A stretch of 64,000 bases of DNA from Pegethrix bostrychoides GSE-TBD4-15B (GCA_019359155.1 JAHHHV010000004.1:1-64000); one strand, 5' to 3'; positions 35,289-44,649 are shown, counted from the stretch's first letter. The notes: a model not told the origin generated them from the sequence alone. Program-made: numbers and translations.

Positions 35289-36710
35289 CTATGCCGCTGC
35301 TTGCTGGCGCAGTGAGCGCGTTGCTGTGATTGGACTGCCCGCTGAAGGACGACCGATGCCGACATAGTAGAATCCGGCAGCAACCATTTCGTCTGGGTTG
35401 AGATAGTTCCGACCATCGATTATAATTGCGGTGTTCATCCGTGCAGCTAAGCCTGTATAGTCCAGTTCGCGAAACTGCTGCCAATCTGTTACTAGCACAA
35501 CCGCATCGCAATTCTCGGCGAGTTCATCTGGCGTAGCTGTCAAAATCACCTGCTCTGGAGCTTTATGGAACCCATGAGAGCCTTCGGCATACATTGGGTC
35601 ATAGGCTTTGACTTTTGCCCCCAAGCGGCTGAGTTGTGTGATCAAATCTAGCGCAGGCGTATCGCGCATATCGTCCGTGTCAGGCTTAAAGGTGAGACCC
35701 AGCAGCCCAATCGTCTTGCCCTTAAGAATGCCGAGCACCTGCTGGAGCTTTTCGATTGCCAAAACCCGCTGCCGACTGTTGGCGCTGACTGCCGCTTTCA
35801 ACAGCTCCGCACTGTAGCCATAGTCATCTGCCGTATGCACCAACGCCGCCACGTCTTTTGGGAAGCACGAGCCACCCCAGCCAATCCCCGCCTGCAAAAA
35901 CTTGCTGCCGATGCGAGAATCGAGGCCAATGCCTTGCGCCACCTGCGTCACATCTGCCCCCACCCGGTCGCAGATATTGGCGATTTCGTTAATAAAGCTA
36001 ATCTTGGTTGCTAGAAAAGCGTTGGCAGCATACTTAATGGTTTCTGCTGAACTCAGATCGGTTGTGACGACTGGAACAGGGGGCAGATCGGGGTTTTCAG
36101 CAAAGACACGGTGGATGATGGGTGCATAGAGAGCCTGCATTTGATCGAGCGCCTTCTGACTGCTGCCGCCCAACACCATTCGATCGGGGTTGAAAGTGTC
36201 GTAGACCGCTGAGCCTTCGCGCAGGAACTCGGGATTGCTGACCACATCAAACTGAGCGGCCATGCTTACTGTACTCATTTCCTGCTGCTCAGAGATCGCA
36301 TCTAGCACAATTCGCCGCACCCAGTCGCCCGAGCCAATCGGCACAGTAGACTTGTTCACTATCACCTTATAGCCCGTCTTTAGGTGCTGCCCGATGCCGC
36401 GTGCTACTGCCTCAACGTACTGCGTATCGCTTTCGCCAGTGGGTAGTGGCGGTGTGCCCACCGCAATAAATAGAACATCACCATGCTCAACCCCTGCTCC
36501 TAAGTCAGATGTAAACTGTAAGCATCCGTTCTGCATGGCTACCTGCATAATTTCTGAAAGCCCTGGTTCGTAGATCGGCGATTTTCCAGACTGCATCAGT
36601 GTGACTTTCGCCTCATTATTATCGACGCAAATTACCTGATGTCCGGTGTGTGCCAAACATACGCCTGTCACTAAGCCAACATAGCCAGTTCCAATCACGC
36701 AAACTTTCAT
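35289..36710 (-). CDS. ugd: UDP-glucose 6-dehydrogenase
   Basis: The 473-residue protein oxidises UDP-glucose to UDP-glucuronate with NAD. It has the Rossmann motif GTGYVGLVTGVCLAHTGH at residue 7, VNKSTVPIGSGD near residue 118, EFLREGSAVYD near residue 163, and the active-site cysteine in GWGGSCFPKDV near residue 281. It is the first gene of the minus-strand glycan operon; the 400 bases upstream hold two ATGARA-N4-TYTCAT dyads and are shared with the divergent histidine kinase gene. Its product would feed the 4-epimerase at 21354 and the glycosyltransferases. Confidence 0.94.
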   Translation of the reverse strand: MKVCVIGTGYVGLVTGVCLAHTGHQVICVDNNEAKVTLMQSGKSPIYEPGLSEIMQVAMQNGCLQFTSDLGAGVEHGDVLFIAVGTPPLPTGESDTQYVEAVARGIGQHLKTGYKVIVNKSTVPIGSGDWVRRIVLDAISEQQEMSTVSMAAQFDVVSNPEFLREGSAVYDTFNPDRMVLGGSSQKALDQMQALYAPIIHRVFAENPDLPPVPVVTTDLSSAETIKYAANAFLATKISFINEIANICDRVGADVTQVAQGIGLDSRIGSKFLQAGIGWGGSCFPKDVAALVHTADDYGYSAELLKAAVSANSRQRVLAIEKLQQVLGILKGKTIGLLGLTFKPDTDDMRDTPALDLITQLSRLGAKVKAYDPMYAEGSHGFHKAPEQVILTATPDELAENCDAVVLVTDWQQFRELDYTGLAARMNTAIIIDGRNYLNPDEMVAAGFYYVGIGRPSAGSPITATRSLRQQAAA

Positions 36711-37109
36711 AGGTCTATCCTCTTGTTACAACTAAAAACTGCTGACTACCAGTTGACTGCCAGCTACGCCTCTGGAAAATCTGTTAGTCTTATTAGACTT
36801 AGCAAATTCAAAATCTGCGGTTTCTCCGTTAGCTAACAGATTGACAGCCTCAGATGAAACTTACTTAAAGCATTAATGAGAGCTATCTCATAAAGCTACG
36901 GGTTGAATGAAAGCTTTTTCATCCTGGTTCTGGCTAGATTTCAGATGCTGGGCGAGGCTATACTGGCGGGTCGCTCAAAATTACCTGTAGAACGCTGTTA
37001 GCAGTCTCGCTCAATGCAACCTTTAACTGCTGATCTCGTCAGGAATCGCATCAAGCCAATCGCATCGAGCCAACTGTATTTCTGATCAGCCCATTTTCTT
37101 AGTCCAACC
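36711..37109. promoter_or_regulatory. Divergent promoter region between ugd and the histidine kinase
   Basis: No gene lies in these 400 bases. They must hold the promoters of the glycan operon (leftward) and the two-component system (rightward). Two dyads, at 36876-36891 and 36907-36922, lie roughly in the middle. A smaller inverted pair AGTCTTATTAGACT is found near 36787. Confidence 0.7.
36876..36922. promoter_or_regulatory. Tandem ATGARA-N4-TYTCAT dyads
   Basis: ATGAGAGCTATCTCAT at 36876-36891 and ATGAAAGCTTTTTCAT at 36907-36922 each have perfect six-base arms around a four-base spacer. Their centres are 31 bases apart, about three helical turns, so a dimeric protein could bind both on one face of the DNA. 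Confidence 0.6.
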
Positions 37110-38642
37110 ATGCTAGATCGAAGCAAGGAACTGCTTACACCTAATGCCACCGCTCAGCATGTAAACTATAGTTTGAGTCAATCGTCTAACCCACGAAACT
37201 GGTGGCATCAGGTGCTGAAGCAAACTCGCACTCGAATTTTGTTGATTTACATCGTACTGATGGCCGGAGTGACAGCCGCTTCGATCCCGATGTTCATGGC
37301 TCTGTTTTTGCACAATGTCAACCAGCGAGTTCGGAGCGATTTACTGGCTGAAATGCAGAATTTTCAGCAAGCCTATACCGACTGGAAAATCTCACCTGGC
37401 TACGACGGCAACTTAAAGCATTTTGCCAGTGAGGTGTTAGGAGATATTGAGCCAGAGGATGACAATTCGCTGATTTTCTACATCAACGGCGAATACTATA
37501 AATCTAACCCTAGAGGGCTACCGCCTGAGTTGGCAGAAGGTTCAGATATTGAAGCCCACTGGCTGAAAATTACCCAGCTAAGCGAAGGGCAGTTGACTTC
37601 CAACCATCCACAGCTTGGTAATATCATTTACCTGGCTCAGCCCTTGGAAATTGAAGGAGAACAGCGGGGCATCTTTGTCGCGGCGCATACGACGGGCGGC
37701 GAACGTCAGGAAGCCCTGAATGGCATTGTGATCTTTGTGCCAATTGTAGCGAGCGTGGTGTTAATGGGGGCGGGTTTGGCCTGGTTGGCGACCGGCAAAC
37801 TCTTGCAGCCCGTGCATCAGCTTGCCATCACCGCTCGCTCAATCAGCGAAACTGATCTATCGCAGCGGATCACGGTCAGCGGTTCTGGTGAACTCTCCGA
37901 GCTAGCAAACACTTTTAACAGCATGATGAATCGACTGCAAGAGGCTTTTATGAGCCAGCGCAATTTCATCAATGACGCCGGACATGAGCTGCGCACGCCA
38001 ATTACGATCATTCAAGGACATTTGGATCTGTTGGACGACATACCGCCTGAACTGGCTGAAACGCTCGATATTGTCCAAGATGAGCTAGACCGGATGGCGC
38101 GATTAGTCAACGATATGATTCTGCTCGCCAAATCCGATCGCCCCGATTTTCTTCAGCTTGAAACTGTCGAAATTGCCCCGTTTGGCGAAGAGCTATTGCA
38201 GAAAGCGCAGACGCTAGCCGACCGCAACTGGCAGCTCAAACAGCAGGGGCAGGGAGTAATTGTGGCGGATCGGCAGCGGCTGACGGGGGCGCTGCTGAAC
38301 TTGCTCAACAACGCCGCCCAACATACCCAGCCCCAAGATTTGATTGAGTTAGGTGCAGCCGTGCAAAAGCAGCAGGTGCGGTTCTGGGTGCGCGACACCG
38401 GCGAAGGGATCGCCCTCAGCGACCAGTCCCGGATCTTTGAGCGCTTTGCCCGTACCACAAACAGCCGACGCCGCTCGGATGGCTCAGGGCTAGGTTTGGC
38501 GATTGTGCAGGCGATTGCCGAAGCGCATGGCGGTCAGGTGCAGCTAGCCAGCAAACCTGGCTATGGTTCGACGTTTACGCTACTGTTGCCCTTAGATTCC
38601 CCTAAAGAACAATCCAACCATGACTCATATTTTAATCGTTGA
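37110..38642 (+). CDS. Sensor histidine kinase (HAMP type)
   Basis: A 510-residue membrane kinase: membrane segment at about 42-67, an extracytoplasmic sensor domain (about 70-203), a second membrane segment (about 204-228), HAMP linker, HisKA domain with the phospho-histidine H292 (FINDAGHELRTPITIIQGHL), and an ATPase domain with N-box NLLNNAAQHT, G1 DTGEGI and G2 GSGLGLAI. Its last 23 bases overlap the response regulator gene. It is a close homologue of the kinase at 42301-43791. The signal is unknown; divergence from the glycan operon suggests surface or envelope sensing. Confidence 0.92.
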   Translation: MLDRSKELLTPNATAQHVNYSLSQSSNPRNWWHQVLKQTRTRILLIYIVLMAGVTAASIPMFMALFLHNVNQRVRSDLLAEMQNFQQAYTDWKISPGYDGNLKHFASEVLGDIEPEDDNSLIFYINGEYYKSNPRGLPPELAEGSDIEAHWLKITQLSEGQLTSNHPQLGNIIYLAQPLEIEGEQRGIFVAAHTTGGERQEALNGIVIFVPIVASVVLMGAGLAWLATGKLLQPVHQLAITARSISETDLSQRITVSGSGELSELANTFNSMMNRLQEAFMSQRNFINDAGHELRTPITIIQGHLDLLDDIPPELAETLDIVQDELDRMARLVNDMILLAKSDRPDFLQLETVEIAPFGEELLQKAQTLADRNWQLKQQGQGVIVADRQRLTGALLNLLNNAAQHTQPQDLIELGAAVQKQQVRFWVRDTGEGIALSDQSRIFERFARTTNSRRRSDGSGLGLAIVQAIAEAHGGQVQLASKPGYGSTFTLLLPLDSPKEQSNHDSYFNR

Positions 38643-39291
38643 AGACGAACCCCGCATCGTCACTTTCCTAGAAAAAGGGCTGCAATCCAATGGTTTTGTT
38701 ACCACGACCGTGCTAGATGGCGCAGCCGCCGTACCAATGGCGCTAGAGGGAATTTTTGATCTGATGATTTTAGATCTGGGATTACCGAAAAAAGATGGAT
38801 TGAAGGTGTTGGAAGAAATTCGCGGTCAGGGCGCACAGCTTCCGGTGCTGATTCTCACCGCCAGAGACGATATCCAGGACAAGGTATCAGGCTTTGAAAG
38901 TGGAGCGGATGATTACCTCACCAAGCCGTTTCGGTTTGAAGAGCTGCTGGTGCGGGTGCGGGCGCGGCTGCGTCCCATTATGGCAGCCGCCGCTCAATCT
39001 GCCGACCTGACGCTGCGCCAAGGCGATATCACGCTAGATTTGCGAACGCATAAAGTCAAGGTGGCCGAGCGTCCCGTTGAGCTTTCAGCCCGCGAATTCA
39101 CCATGCTAGAGGTGTTTTTGCGTCACCCTGGGCAGGTGGTCAGCCGCGAGCAGTTGCTGAATTCGGTTTGGGGCTATGACTATGATCCAGGCTCTAACGT
39201 AGTGGATGTCTATGTGGGCTACCTCCGGAAAAAAATCGGCGGCGATGCGATTGAAACAGTGCGCGGCATGGGCTACCGCTGGAAAGCATGA
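38620..39291 (+). CDS. OmpR/PhoB-family response regulator
   Basis: A receiver domain (about 1-120) with the acidic pair EDE, the phosphorylation site D52 (LDLGLP), T80 and K102, followed by a winged-helix DNA-binding domain (about 130-223, with LSAREFTMLEVFLRHPGQVV and VVDVYVGYLRKKIGG). The start overlaps the kinase gene by 23 bases, so the two are coupled. It is the likely output of the kinase and a candidate, but not proven, binder of the ATGARA-N4-TYTCAT dyads; OmpR-type proteins more often bind direct repeats. Confidence 0.93.
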   Translation: MTHILIVEDEPRIVTFLEKGLQSNGFVTTTVLDGAAAVPMALEGIFDLMILDLGLPKKDGLKVLEEIRGQGAQLPVLILTARDDIQDKVSGFESGADDYLTKPFRFEELLVRVRARLRPIMAAAAQSADLTLRQGDITLDLRTHKVKVAERPVELSAREFTMLEVFLRHPGQVVSREQLLNSVWGYDYDPGSNVVDVYVGYLRKKIGGDAIETVRGMGYRWKA

Positions 39292-39303
39292 GAGAATTCT
39301 CAT
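39288..39303. promoter_or_regulatory. ATGARA-N4-TYTCAT dyad after the response regulator gene
   Basis: ATGAGAGAATTCTCAT is a perfect 16-bp palindrome that overlaps the stop codon of the response regulator gene. It lies about 265 bases before the lone receiver gene. It has no T run, so it is unlikely to be a terminator. Confidence 0.5.
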
Positions 39304-39567
39304 AGAGGGTTCATTGGCTTCTTAGTTCGCCCATTTAGTTTAGAGCTGGTCATCCTATCATTAATCTGTCACTGCCCCCGCTGACTTCACACCAATTTCA
39401 CTCGGTGGTTCAAAAATCTTAAAAAATACCAAGCTTATTCAAGCCTGTAAGCTTTAGCAATATGATAGATGTGAAAAGGCACCGTCATTCACAGCTTCCT
39501 GTCAGACTCACCTTAAAAAACTACCAGAACCAATCGTTTATATACGATTTTGACTATGGCTTTAACC

Positions 39568-39930
39568 ATGTCCCAAATTTTAATTGTCGAAGACGAACCT
39601 CGGATTGCCGCTTTTCTGGAAAAAGGCTTGCAAAAGCACGGCTATGACACTGCCGTTGCAATCGATGGAGAAGAGGCAATCCAAATGGTGCAAAAGGACG
39701 TTTTTGATCTGCTGTTGCTCGATTTGGGACTGCCTATTAAAGACGGCTGGACGGTTTTAAAAGAGCTGCAACAGCATGATCAGCCGGTGCCTGCGGTGAT
39801 TATTCTGACGGCACGATCTGGTGATGGGGATAGAAGTCAGAGCCTGCGGTTAGGCGCTAAGGATTACCTCACGAAGCCTTTCCGCTTTAATGATTTACTA
39901 GATCGTGTCAAAGCCATTTTGCCAAGTTAG
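39568..39930 (+). CDS. Single-domain response regulator (receiver only)
   Basis: About 120 residues, a receiver domain without an output domain. It has EDE near the N-terminus, the phosphorylation site in LLLDLGLP, T in ILTARS and K in YLTKPFRF. The sequence is close to the receiver half of the regulator at 38620 (same start MxxILIVEDEPRIxxFLEKG), so it probably arose by duplication. In-frame ATGs also exist at 39550 and 39556; 39568 matches the start of its homologue. It may act as a phosphate sink or partner for the same kinase or for the kinase at 42301. Confidence 0.88.
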   Translation: MSQILIVEDEPRIAAFLEKGLQKHGYDTAVAIDGEEAIQMVQKDVFDLLLLDLGLPIKDGWTVLKELQQHDQPVPAVIILTARSGDGDRSQSLRLGAKDYLTKPFRFNDLLDRVKAILPS

Positions 39931-40026
39931 GCTTTTCAGGTTAAGCCAGATATCTAACCACCTGATATATTGAATGAGCCAGCCAATAAACGTCTACGCA
40001 GGTTAGATGTGGCTAAACGGTGCTCT

Positions 40027-40602
40027 ATGTTGAAGTTACACCGCAAACTTGTTGGGTTGAGTCTAGGTTGGATTGTCTTAACGCTGTCGCCCTTGAGTGC
40101 GCAGTCCGCTAAGCCTAAAGACCGAGGCTATTTTGTCCGGCCTCCTAGCCTTGAAGCCACGAGGGTGACGCAGGCTCAGGTCTTTGCCCAGGGAGCCACC
40201 TATTACTTCACGCTCAGCCTGCCCAATCACGACAATACGCCACTTCAGCAAATCAGCATTGCTCAGCAAGATGCTGCTAACCGTGCTCGATTCATTCAGT
40301 TTGATCCTACTCAAGCCGAGGTGTTTGTAGGGACGCCAGACCAGAAAGGCGAGCTGATTCCAGTGCGTGAAGCGCAGTTTGACCCAGACAAACAAACGCT
40401 GCTGCTCACCCTCGACTCCCCAGTACAGCCAGGTGATACGGTCACGGTAGCGCTGCATCCTAAGCGCAACCCGCGCCGAGACGGACTTTATCTGTTTGGG
40501 ATCACGGCTTTTCCGACCGGAACCACGCCCCAAGGTCAGTTTTTGGGGTTTGGCCGAATCCAATTTTATGGAGATGAAAACGCGGCTTTTGAAAGTGATT
40601 AA
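40027..40602 (+). CDS. DUF2808 secreted protein
   Basis: After a signal peptide (about 1-28, ending LSAQSA) comes a DUF2808 domain with ATYYFTLSLPNHDNTPLQQI, FIQFDPTQAEVFVGTP and GDTVTVALHPKRNPRRDGLY, almost its full length. Members are cyanobacterial secreted proteins of unknown function, often in two-component neighbourhoods. The start at 40027 gives a proper signal peptide; an in-frame start at 39970 would add a charged stretch before it. It ends two bases before the convergent porin gene. Confidence 0.82.
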   Translation: MLKLHRKLVGLSLGWIVLTLSPLSAQSAKPKDRGYFVRPPSLEATRVTQAQVFAQGATYYFTLSLPNHDNTPLQQISIAQQDAANRARFIQFDPTQAEVFVGTPDQKGELIPVREAQFDPDKQTLLLTLDSPVQPGDTVTVALHPKRNPRRDGLYLFGITAFPTGTTPQGQFLGFGRIQFYGDENAAFESD

Positions 40603-40604
40603 AC

Positions 40605-42215
40605 CTAGAAGCTAAACGTGGCTCGGACAACTCCCAACACGATATCTGCATTCTGCTCGTCATGATTGGGAGCCGTCAGCCAGATCAGTCCGGGCGTCAG
40701 CGATAAATTATCGGTGAGGCGAATCCGGTAAAACCCTTCGATATGCAGCCCCAGATCAGTATCCCGGCGCTGTCCGAGTTCTTCTCCCAAACCGGCTGTA
40801 GTTCCAGTCAGGCGGGGCTGCATTCCCACAATCAGTCCGCCCAAATTGCCCTCACCGCCCAAATCGGGAAACGCCAGCCGCAGCGCGTAGTTCCAAACCT
40901 CCGCATCGCCTGTTTCAATCACCCGCACAGACGAAAAGCCAGCCCAGCCGCCGACTTCTACCCAGTTGGTAATCCGGTAGTTAAGTTCTAGGCCGTAAGC
41001 GTTAATTATCACTGGCTTGATATTATCGCTGTTGGGATATTCAACGGCTACATTAGAAAGCAAGCTACCAGTACCCGTATCGTTACCATCATCGCTCACG
41101 TAAGAATGGGCATAGGTGAGCGACAGGGCAAAGTCTCCGGGCGTGATCACTAACTGTCCGCCAATACCGTAGCCACCGTTAAACAAGCCTTTGCCTGCTC
41201 CCGGGTCGCTGCCATCGGCGCTAATATATCCCAGGCTGAGCAAGACATCATCTCGCAAATCAAAACTTGCGCCAATGCCTGCCCCATCGTCAAATCCAGA
41301 TCCCCGCAAGATGGGATTGCGTTGGGCAAACCGGGATAATGCCCCTCGCCCACTGCTGGCTAAGGGATTGATCGACTCGACGACGCTGCCAAAATTGCCG
41401 CCCTGAGCAATCGCCACCAGATTCACCCGGTCACTGACTGGAAACTCGTAAAACAAATCGCTGAGTTCAAATTCCTGATCGGTTTTAGTGTCAAACGCCA
41501 CTCGCCCTTCGGAGCTATCGTCTGGCAGCTCAAACCGTTCAAAATTACCGGCCTCAATGCTGGCTCTGAGCCGATCTTCGCCATTAAAACTCGTGTCGAA
41601 TACCAGCGTACTGCGTCCCTGAAACACCAGATTATTCTCAGCTCCAGATGACTCGCCCCATAGATCTTGCAGGGCAAACACGACATCACCCCGCAATTGA
41701 GTTGTGGCCGAAAAGTTGTTATCTAGTGCCTGCAACCTGATCTCTAATGCCTCCACCTGCCCAGTGAGCGAGGCTAGCTCTGCGGCAAATTCAGCTTGCA
41801 GGCGCTGGAGGACAGCGAGATCGGCCTGGGTTGCGAGCGGGGAAATCGCGGCAGCAAGCTGTTGTTCGATGCTGTTCAAGCAAGCGTTCAGTCCGGCAGC
41901 AAACTCAAATCGCGTCAAACTGCGATTGCCCTGATAGACCTCGGTGGGAAACCCCACCATACAGCCATATTGCTCAACCAGCGACTGCAACGCTTTGAAC
42001 GCCCAATCTGTAGTTTGGACATCGGAGAGTTGATCAACTGAGGTAATCTGCGCCATCGAGGATGGAGCCGTTTCGGAAACGCTGGATATAGGAATATTAG
42101 ATTCAGGAATGCTGGGTGTATGAATATTAGCCTGAACCCATTGTGGCATCATTAAAGCCTTTACGAGAATCACAAAGTATGTTAAACTCGCAATCTGCAA
42201 CCTTACAATAGACAT
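40605..42215 (-). CDS. SLH-domain porin (iron-uptake-porin type)
   Basis: A 536-residue outer-membrane protein typical of cyanobacteria: signal peptide (about 1-29), one SLH domain (about 56-118, VDQLSDVQTTDWAFKALQSL), a short coiled coil (about 130-170) and a long OprB-like beta-barrel (about 175-536) ending in phenylalanine (VRATFSF), as outer-membrane barrels do. Such porins carry small ions and nutrients across the outer membrane, and the SLH part anchors to peptidoglycan. The particular substrate is not visible from sequence. Confidence 0.9.
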   Translation of the reverse strand: MSIVRLQIASLTYFVILVKALMMPQWVQANIHTPSIPESNIPISSVSETAPSSMAQITSVDQLSDVQTTDWAFKALQSLVEQYGCMVGFPTEVYQGNRSLTRFEFAAGLNACLNSIEQQLAAAISPLATQADLAVLQRLQAEFAAELASLTGQVEALEIRLQALDNNFSATTQLRGDVVFALQDLWGESSGAENNLVFQGRSTLVFDTSFNGEDRLRASIEAGNFERFELPDDSSEGRVAFDTKTDQEFELSDLFYEFPVSDRVNLVAIAQGGNFGSVVESINPLASSGRGALSRFAQRNPILRGSGFDDGAGIGASFDLRDDVLLSLGYISADGSDPGAGKGLFNGGYGIGGQLVITPGDFALSLTYAHSYVSDDGNDTGTGSLLSNVAVEYPNSDNIKPVIINAYGLELNYRITNWVEVGGWAGFSSVRVIETGDAEVWNYALRLAFPDLGGEGNLGGLIVGMQPRLTGTTAGLGEELGQRRDTDLGLHIEGFYRIRLTDNLSLTPGLIWLTAPNHDEQNADIVLGVVRATFSF

Positions 42216-42300
42216 ATCTTGATGGCAGGGATAAAGAACAATAATAGAACCACTTCTGCAACAGGATGAACAGCTAGATCCGGACTCTCAGTTGCCAATC

Positions 42301-43791
42301 TTACACCGACTTGACTGGATTACTACCCTGATAACTCGTGGCTTTATGCCCCTTACTAATCGGCAAGATCAGCGTAAACGTTGAGCCTTCGCCCTGCTTG
42401 CTTTTTACTTCAATTCTGCCGCCAGCCGCCGCCGCAATCGCCCTGACAATCGATAGCCCCAGCCCAGCCCCCTCCGAACGCCGTTGAGCCGTTGAACCTC
42501 TGGCAAACCGCTCAAATATCCGCTTTTGATCGGCGGCAGAGATTCCCTTGCCCGTATCGCGCACCCAAAAGCGAATATTCTTGCGGCTTTTGGAAGAGCC
42601 AATCGCAATTGTGCCGGTCTGGGGCGTATGCTGATTGGCATTTTCAACCAGATTGAGCACCGCCTGAGTCAGCCGCTGCCGATCGATCGAGAGATTGCCG
42701 GTGGCAACGGCATCTAGCTTGCACTGACATTGGGCAATTATTCTCGCTTTCTGGTAGAGTTCCTCCGTAAAAGATTCTAGCTCGATCAGTTCAGACCGCA
42801 TAAAGTCAGGGCGACCAGCCTTAGCCAAGGTTAGCAAATCGTTGACAAAGCGATTCATTCGGTTGAGTTCATCGTTGACGATTCCGAGTACTTCTCGCTG
42901 CTCTTGGGGATCATCTGACATCAGATCAAGATGTCCCTGGATGATTGTAATCGGCGTTCGCAATTCATGGCTGGCATCATTAATGAAATTCTGCTGGCTG
43001 AGAAATGAGGTTTGAAGCCGATCCATCATTTCATTGAACGTGGTTGCCACCTGCGCCAGCTCACCCTGCCCCGTGACCGCAATCCGCTTTGACAAATTCG
43101 CCTCGCTAATGCTCCGCGCCGTTTCGGCCATTGAGCGCAGCGGCTGCAAAATGCGTCCTGAAATAAACCAAGCCAGCACAGCCGCAATCACCAGCATCAG
43201 CAGCATCACTACCAAAACCGACCGCACAATCTGGCGAACCTGCTGCTGTTCACCGCCCGTGGTCTGGACGGCAACAAATACCCCACCCGCCTGATTTCTC
43301 AGAAAAATCGGCTCGACCCGGTAGATCACTGTTCCAATACCCGGCTCGGCAGCAGCCTGTTCACTTTGAGTCATTTGACTGAGGCTTTGCCATTTTTCCA
43401 TCAGCGGTGAATTGTTCTGGATCGAAGCGGGTAACTCAGGCGGACTGCTGCGGTAGAACTGTCCATCTGCAATGAAAATAAAGTATTGCCCCGGATCAAC
43501 TAGCTCATCGTCAAGATATTGATCGGCTAGCTGCTTAAATTCTGGAATAGTTTGAGGGGATGATTGCGCCAGCACTTCTAAAAACTCCTGCACTTCATCC
43601 ACCACATCGGCCTGTAAACGACGCTCAATATCTCGAAACAGCGCTCGATAAACTACCGGCACAGAAATGCCAATAAACAGCAGCATCAACCCCAAATAGC
43701 AGAGCAAAATTTGCGTCCGAGCCTCAGCCCAATTTAGCTTTGTGCCAATTTGCTGCAAGCGTTTCTTCAATGGTTCAGGCAAGGATCTCAT
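42301..43791 (-). CDS. Sensor histidine kinase (HAMP type), paralogue
   Basis: A 496-residue kinase built like the one at 37110: membrane segments at about 27-50 and 190-212, an extracytoplasmic domain between them, HAMP, HisKA with H275 (FINDASHELRTPITIIQGHL), and an ATPase domain with NLVENANQHT, DTGKGIS and GAGLGLSI. No response regulator gene is adjacent, so it is an orphan kinase; the lone receiver at 39568 is a candidate partner. It follows the DUF928 gene by 39 bases and may be read from the same transcript. Confidence 0.9.
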   Translation of the reverse strand: MRSLPEPLKKRLQQIGTKLNWAEARTQILLCYLGLMLLFIGISVPVVYRALFRDIERRLQADVVDEVQEFLEVLAQSSPQTIPEFKQLADQYLDDELVDPGQYFIFIADGQFYRSSPPELPASIQNNSPLMEKWQSLSQMTQSEQAAAEPGIGTVIYRVEPIFLRNQAGGVFVAVQTTGGEQQQVRQIVRSVLVVMLLMLVIAAVLAWFISGRILQPLRSMAETARSISEANLSKRIAVTGQGELAQVATTFNEMMDRLQTSFLSQQNFINDASHELRTPITIIQGHLDLMSDDPQEQREVLGIVNDELNRMNRFVNDLLTLAKAGRPDFMRSELIELESFTEELYQKARIIAQCQCKLDAVATGNLSIDRQRLTQAVLNLVENANQHTPQTGTIAIGSSKSRKNIRFWVRDTGKGISAADQKRIFERFARGSTAQRRSEGAGLGLSIVRAIAAAAGGRIEVKSKQGEGSTFTLILPISKGHKATSYQGSNPVKSV

Positions 43792-43830
43792 GGATTCAAA
43801 GCTTTTATCCTACTGCTGATCTCACAGGCA

Positions 43831-44649
43831 TTATTCCACCACACAGCATGAGAGAATCGGCTGCGATTCTAAATTCCCTAAGCCAATTGATTGGAGCAGC
43901 GTTCGCCAATTTTTGCGGACTTTATTACTAGGCGTGTCCCGAAGCCGAGTTGCCGAGCTGTCGAGTGCATCATACCAAAGGTTTTCAGCAGCATAGAGAT
44001 CGGCATGAGCGTCGAGGGTCAGCGTTGCTAACTTCTGTTGAAGTTCCGGGCGTTCTAACCGTTGAATTGCGCCATTCACAAACACAAATCGCTCTGGATT
44101 TCCGGCGTCACACTGCACCAGCAAATACCATTCGTAGGTCTGATTCATCTCTAGCACAACCGATGCAGGTAAGCGCAGATTGACAATACCCGCAGCCGTT
44201 TGATTGCCCGCGAGCGTTTTGCGATGCACCAAATTATCCTGGCCGTCTTTCAGCACAAACTCAACCGAATGGCGCTCGGTCAAATCATAGGGCAGATAGA
44301 ACCAAAAGCTGGGCGACTGCGCCAAGGTAAACCCGGTGCTGCTGTCAGGGACAAGCGCAGTTAAAGGCGGCTTATCGGCAATTAGGCAAAAGCCGCGACT
44401 GCCTCCGCCCTGCCGTCGGCGCGGTCTGCCCGCATCCGAGAACTCTGGGCTAGAGGCTTGAGCAAACCTGGGAAGTCGGGGAGCTTCAGCGGCGGGGCGA
44501 GCTAGCGTTGAGCTGGCGACTAATGAAAATCCCAGCAAGAGAACGCTAAGAACGCCTGAGTGAATGAGCAATAGTCGAGAATGCAAGAGCAGGTTTACGA
44601 ATCGCTTTTGAGTTAATTTAGAGTAATTGACTGCCATTTTGGTATCCAT
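43831..44649 (-). CDS. DUF928 protein
   Basis: A secreted 272-residue protein: signal peptide or anchor at about 22-50, then a basic low-complexity stretch, then the DUF928 domain from about residue 95 (FWFYLPYDLTERHSVEFVL, LRLPASVVLEMNQTYEWYLL and GAIQRLERPEL are family phrases). DUF928 is found in cyanobacteria next to CHAT-CHASE2 and DUF1822 genes, as here. The function is unknown. An in-frame ATG 12 bases downstream of 44649 is an equally good start. Confidence 0.85.
   Translation of the reverse strand: MDTKMAVNYSKLTQKRFVNLLLHSRLLLIHSGVLSVLLLGFSLVASSTLARPAAEAPRLPRFAQASSPEFSDAGRPRRRQGGGSRGFCLIADKPPLTALVPDSSTGFTLAQSPSFWFYLPYDLTERHSVEFVLKDGQDNLVHRKTLAGNQTAAGIVNLRLPASVVLEMNQTYEWYLLVQCDAGNPERFVFVNGAIQRLERPELQQKLATLTLDAHADLYAAENLWYDALDSSATRLRDTPSNKVRKNWRTLLQSIGLGNLESQPILSCCVVE

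Noticed and set aside
35102-35416. N-terminal extension of glycosyltransferase paralogue A
   Set aside because: It overlaps the ugd gene, lacks family sequence, and a well-placed ribosome site marks the ATG at 35101.
39288-39303. Palindrome after the response regulator as a terminator
   Set aside because: No T run on either side, and the sequence matches the ATGARA-N4-TYTCAT family instead.
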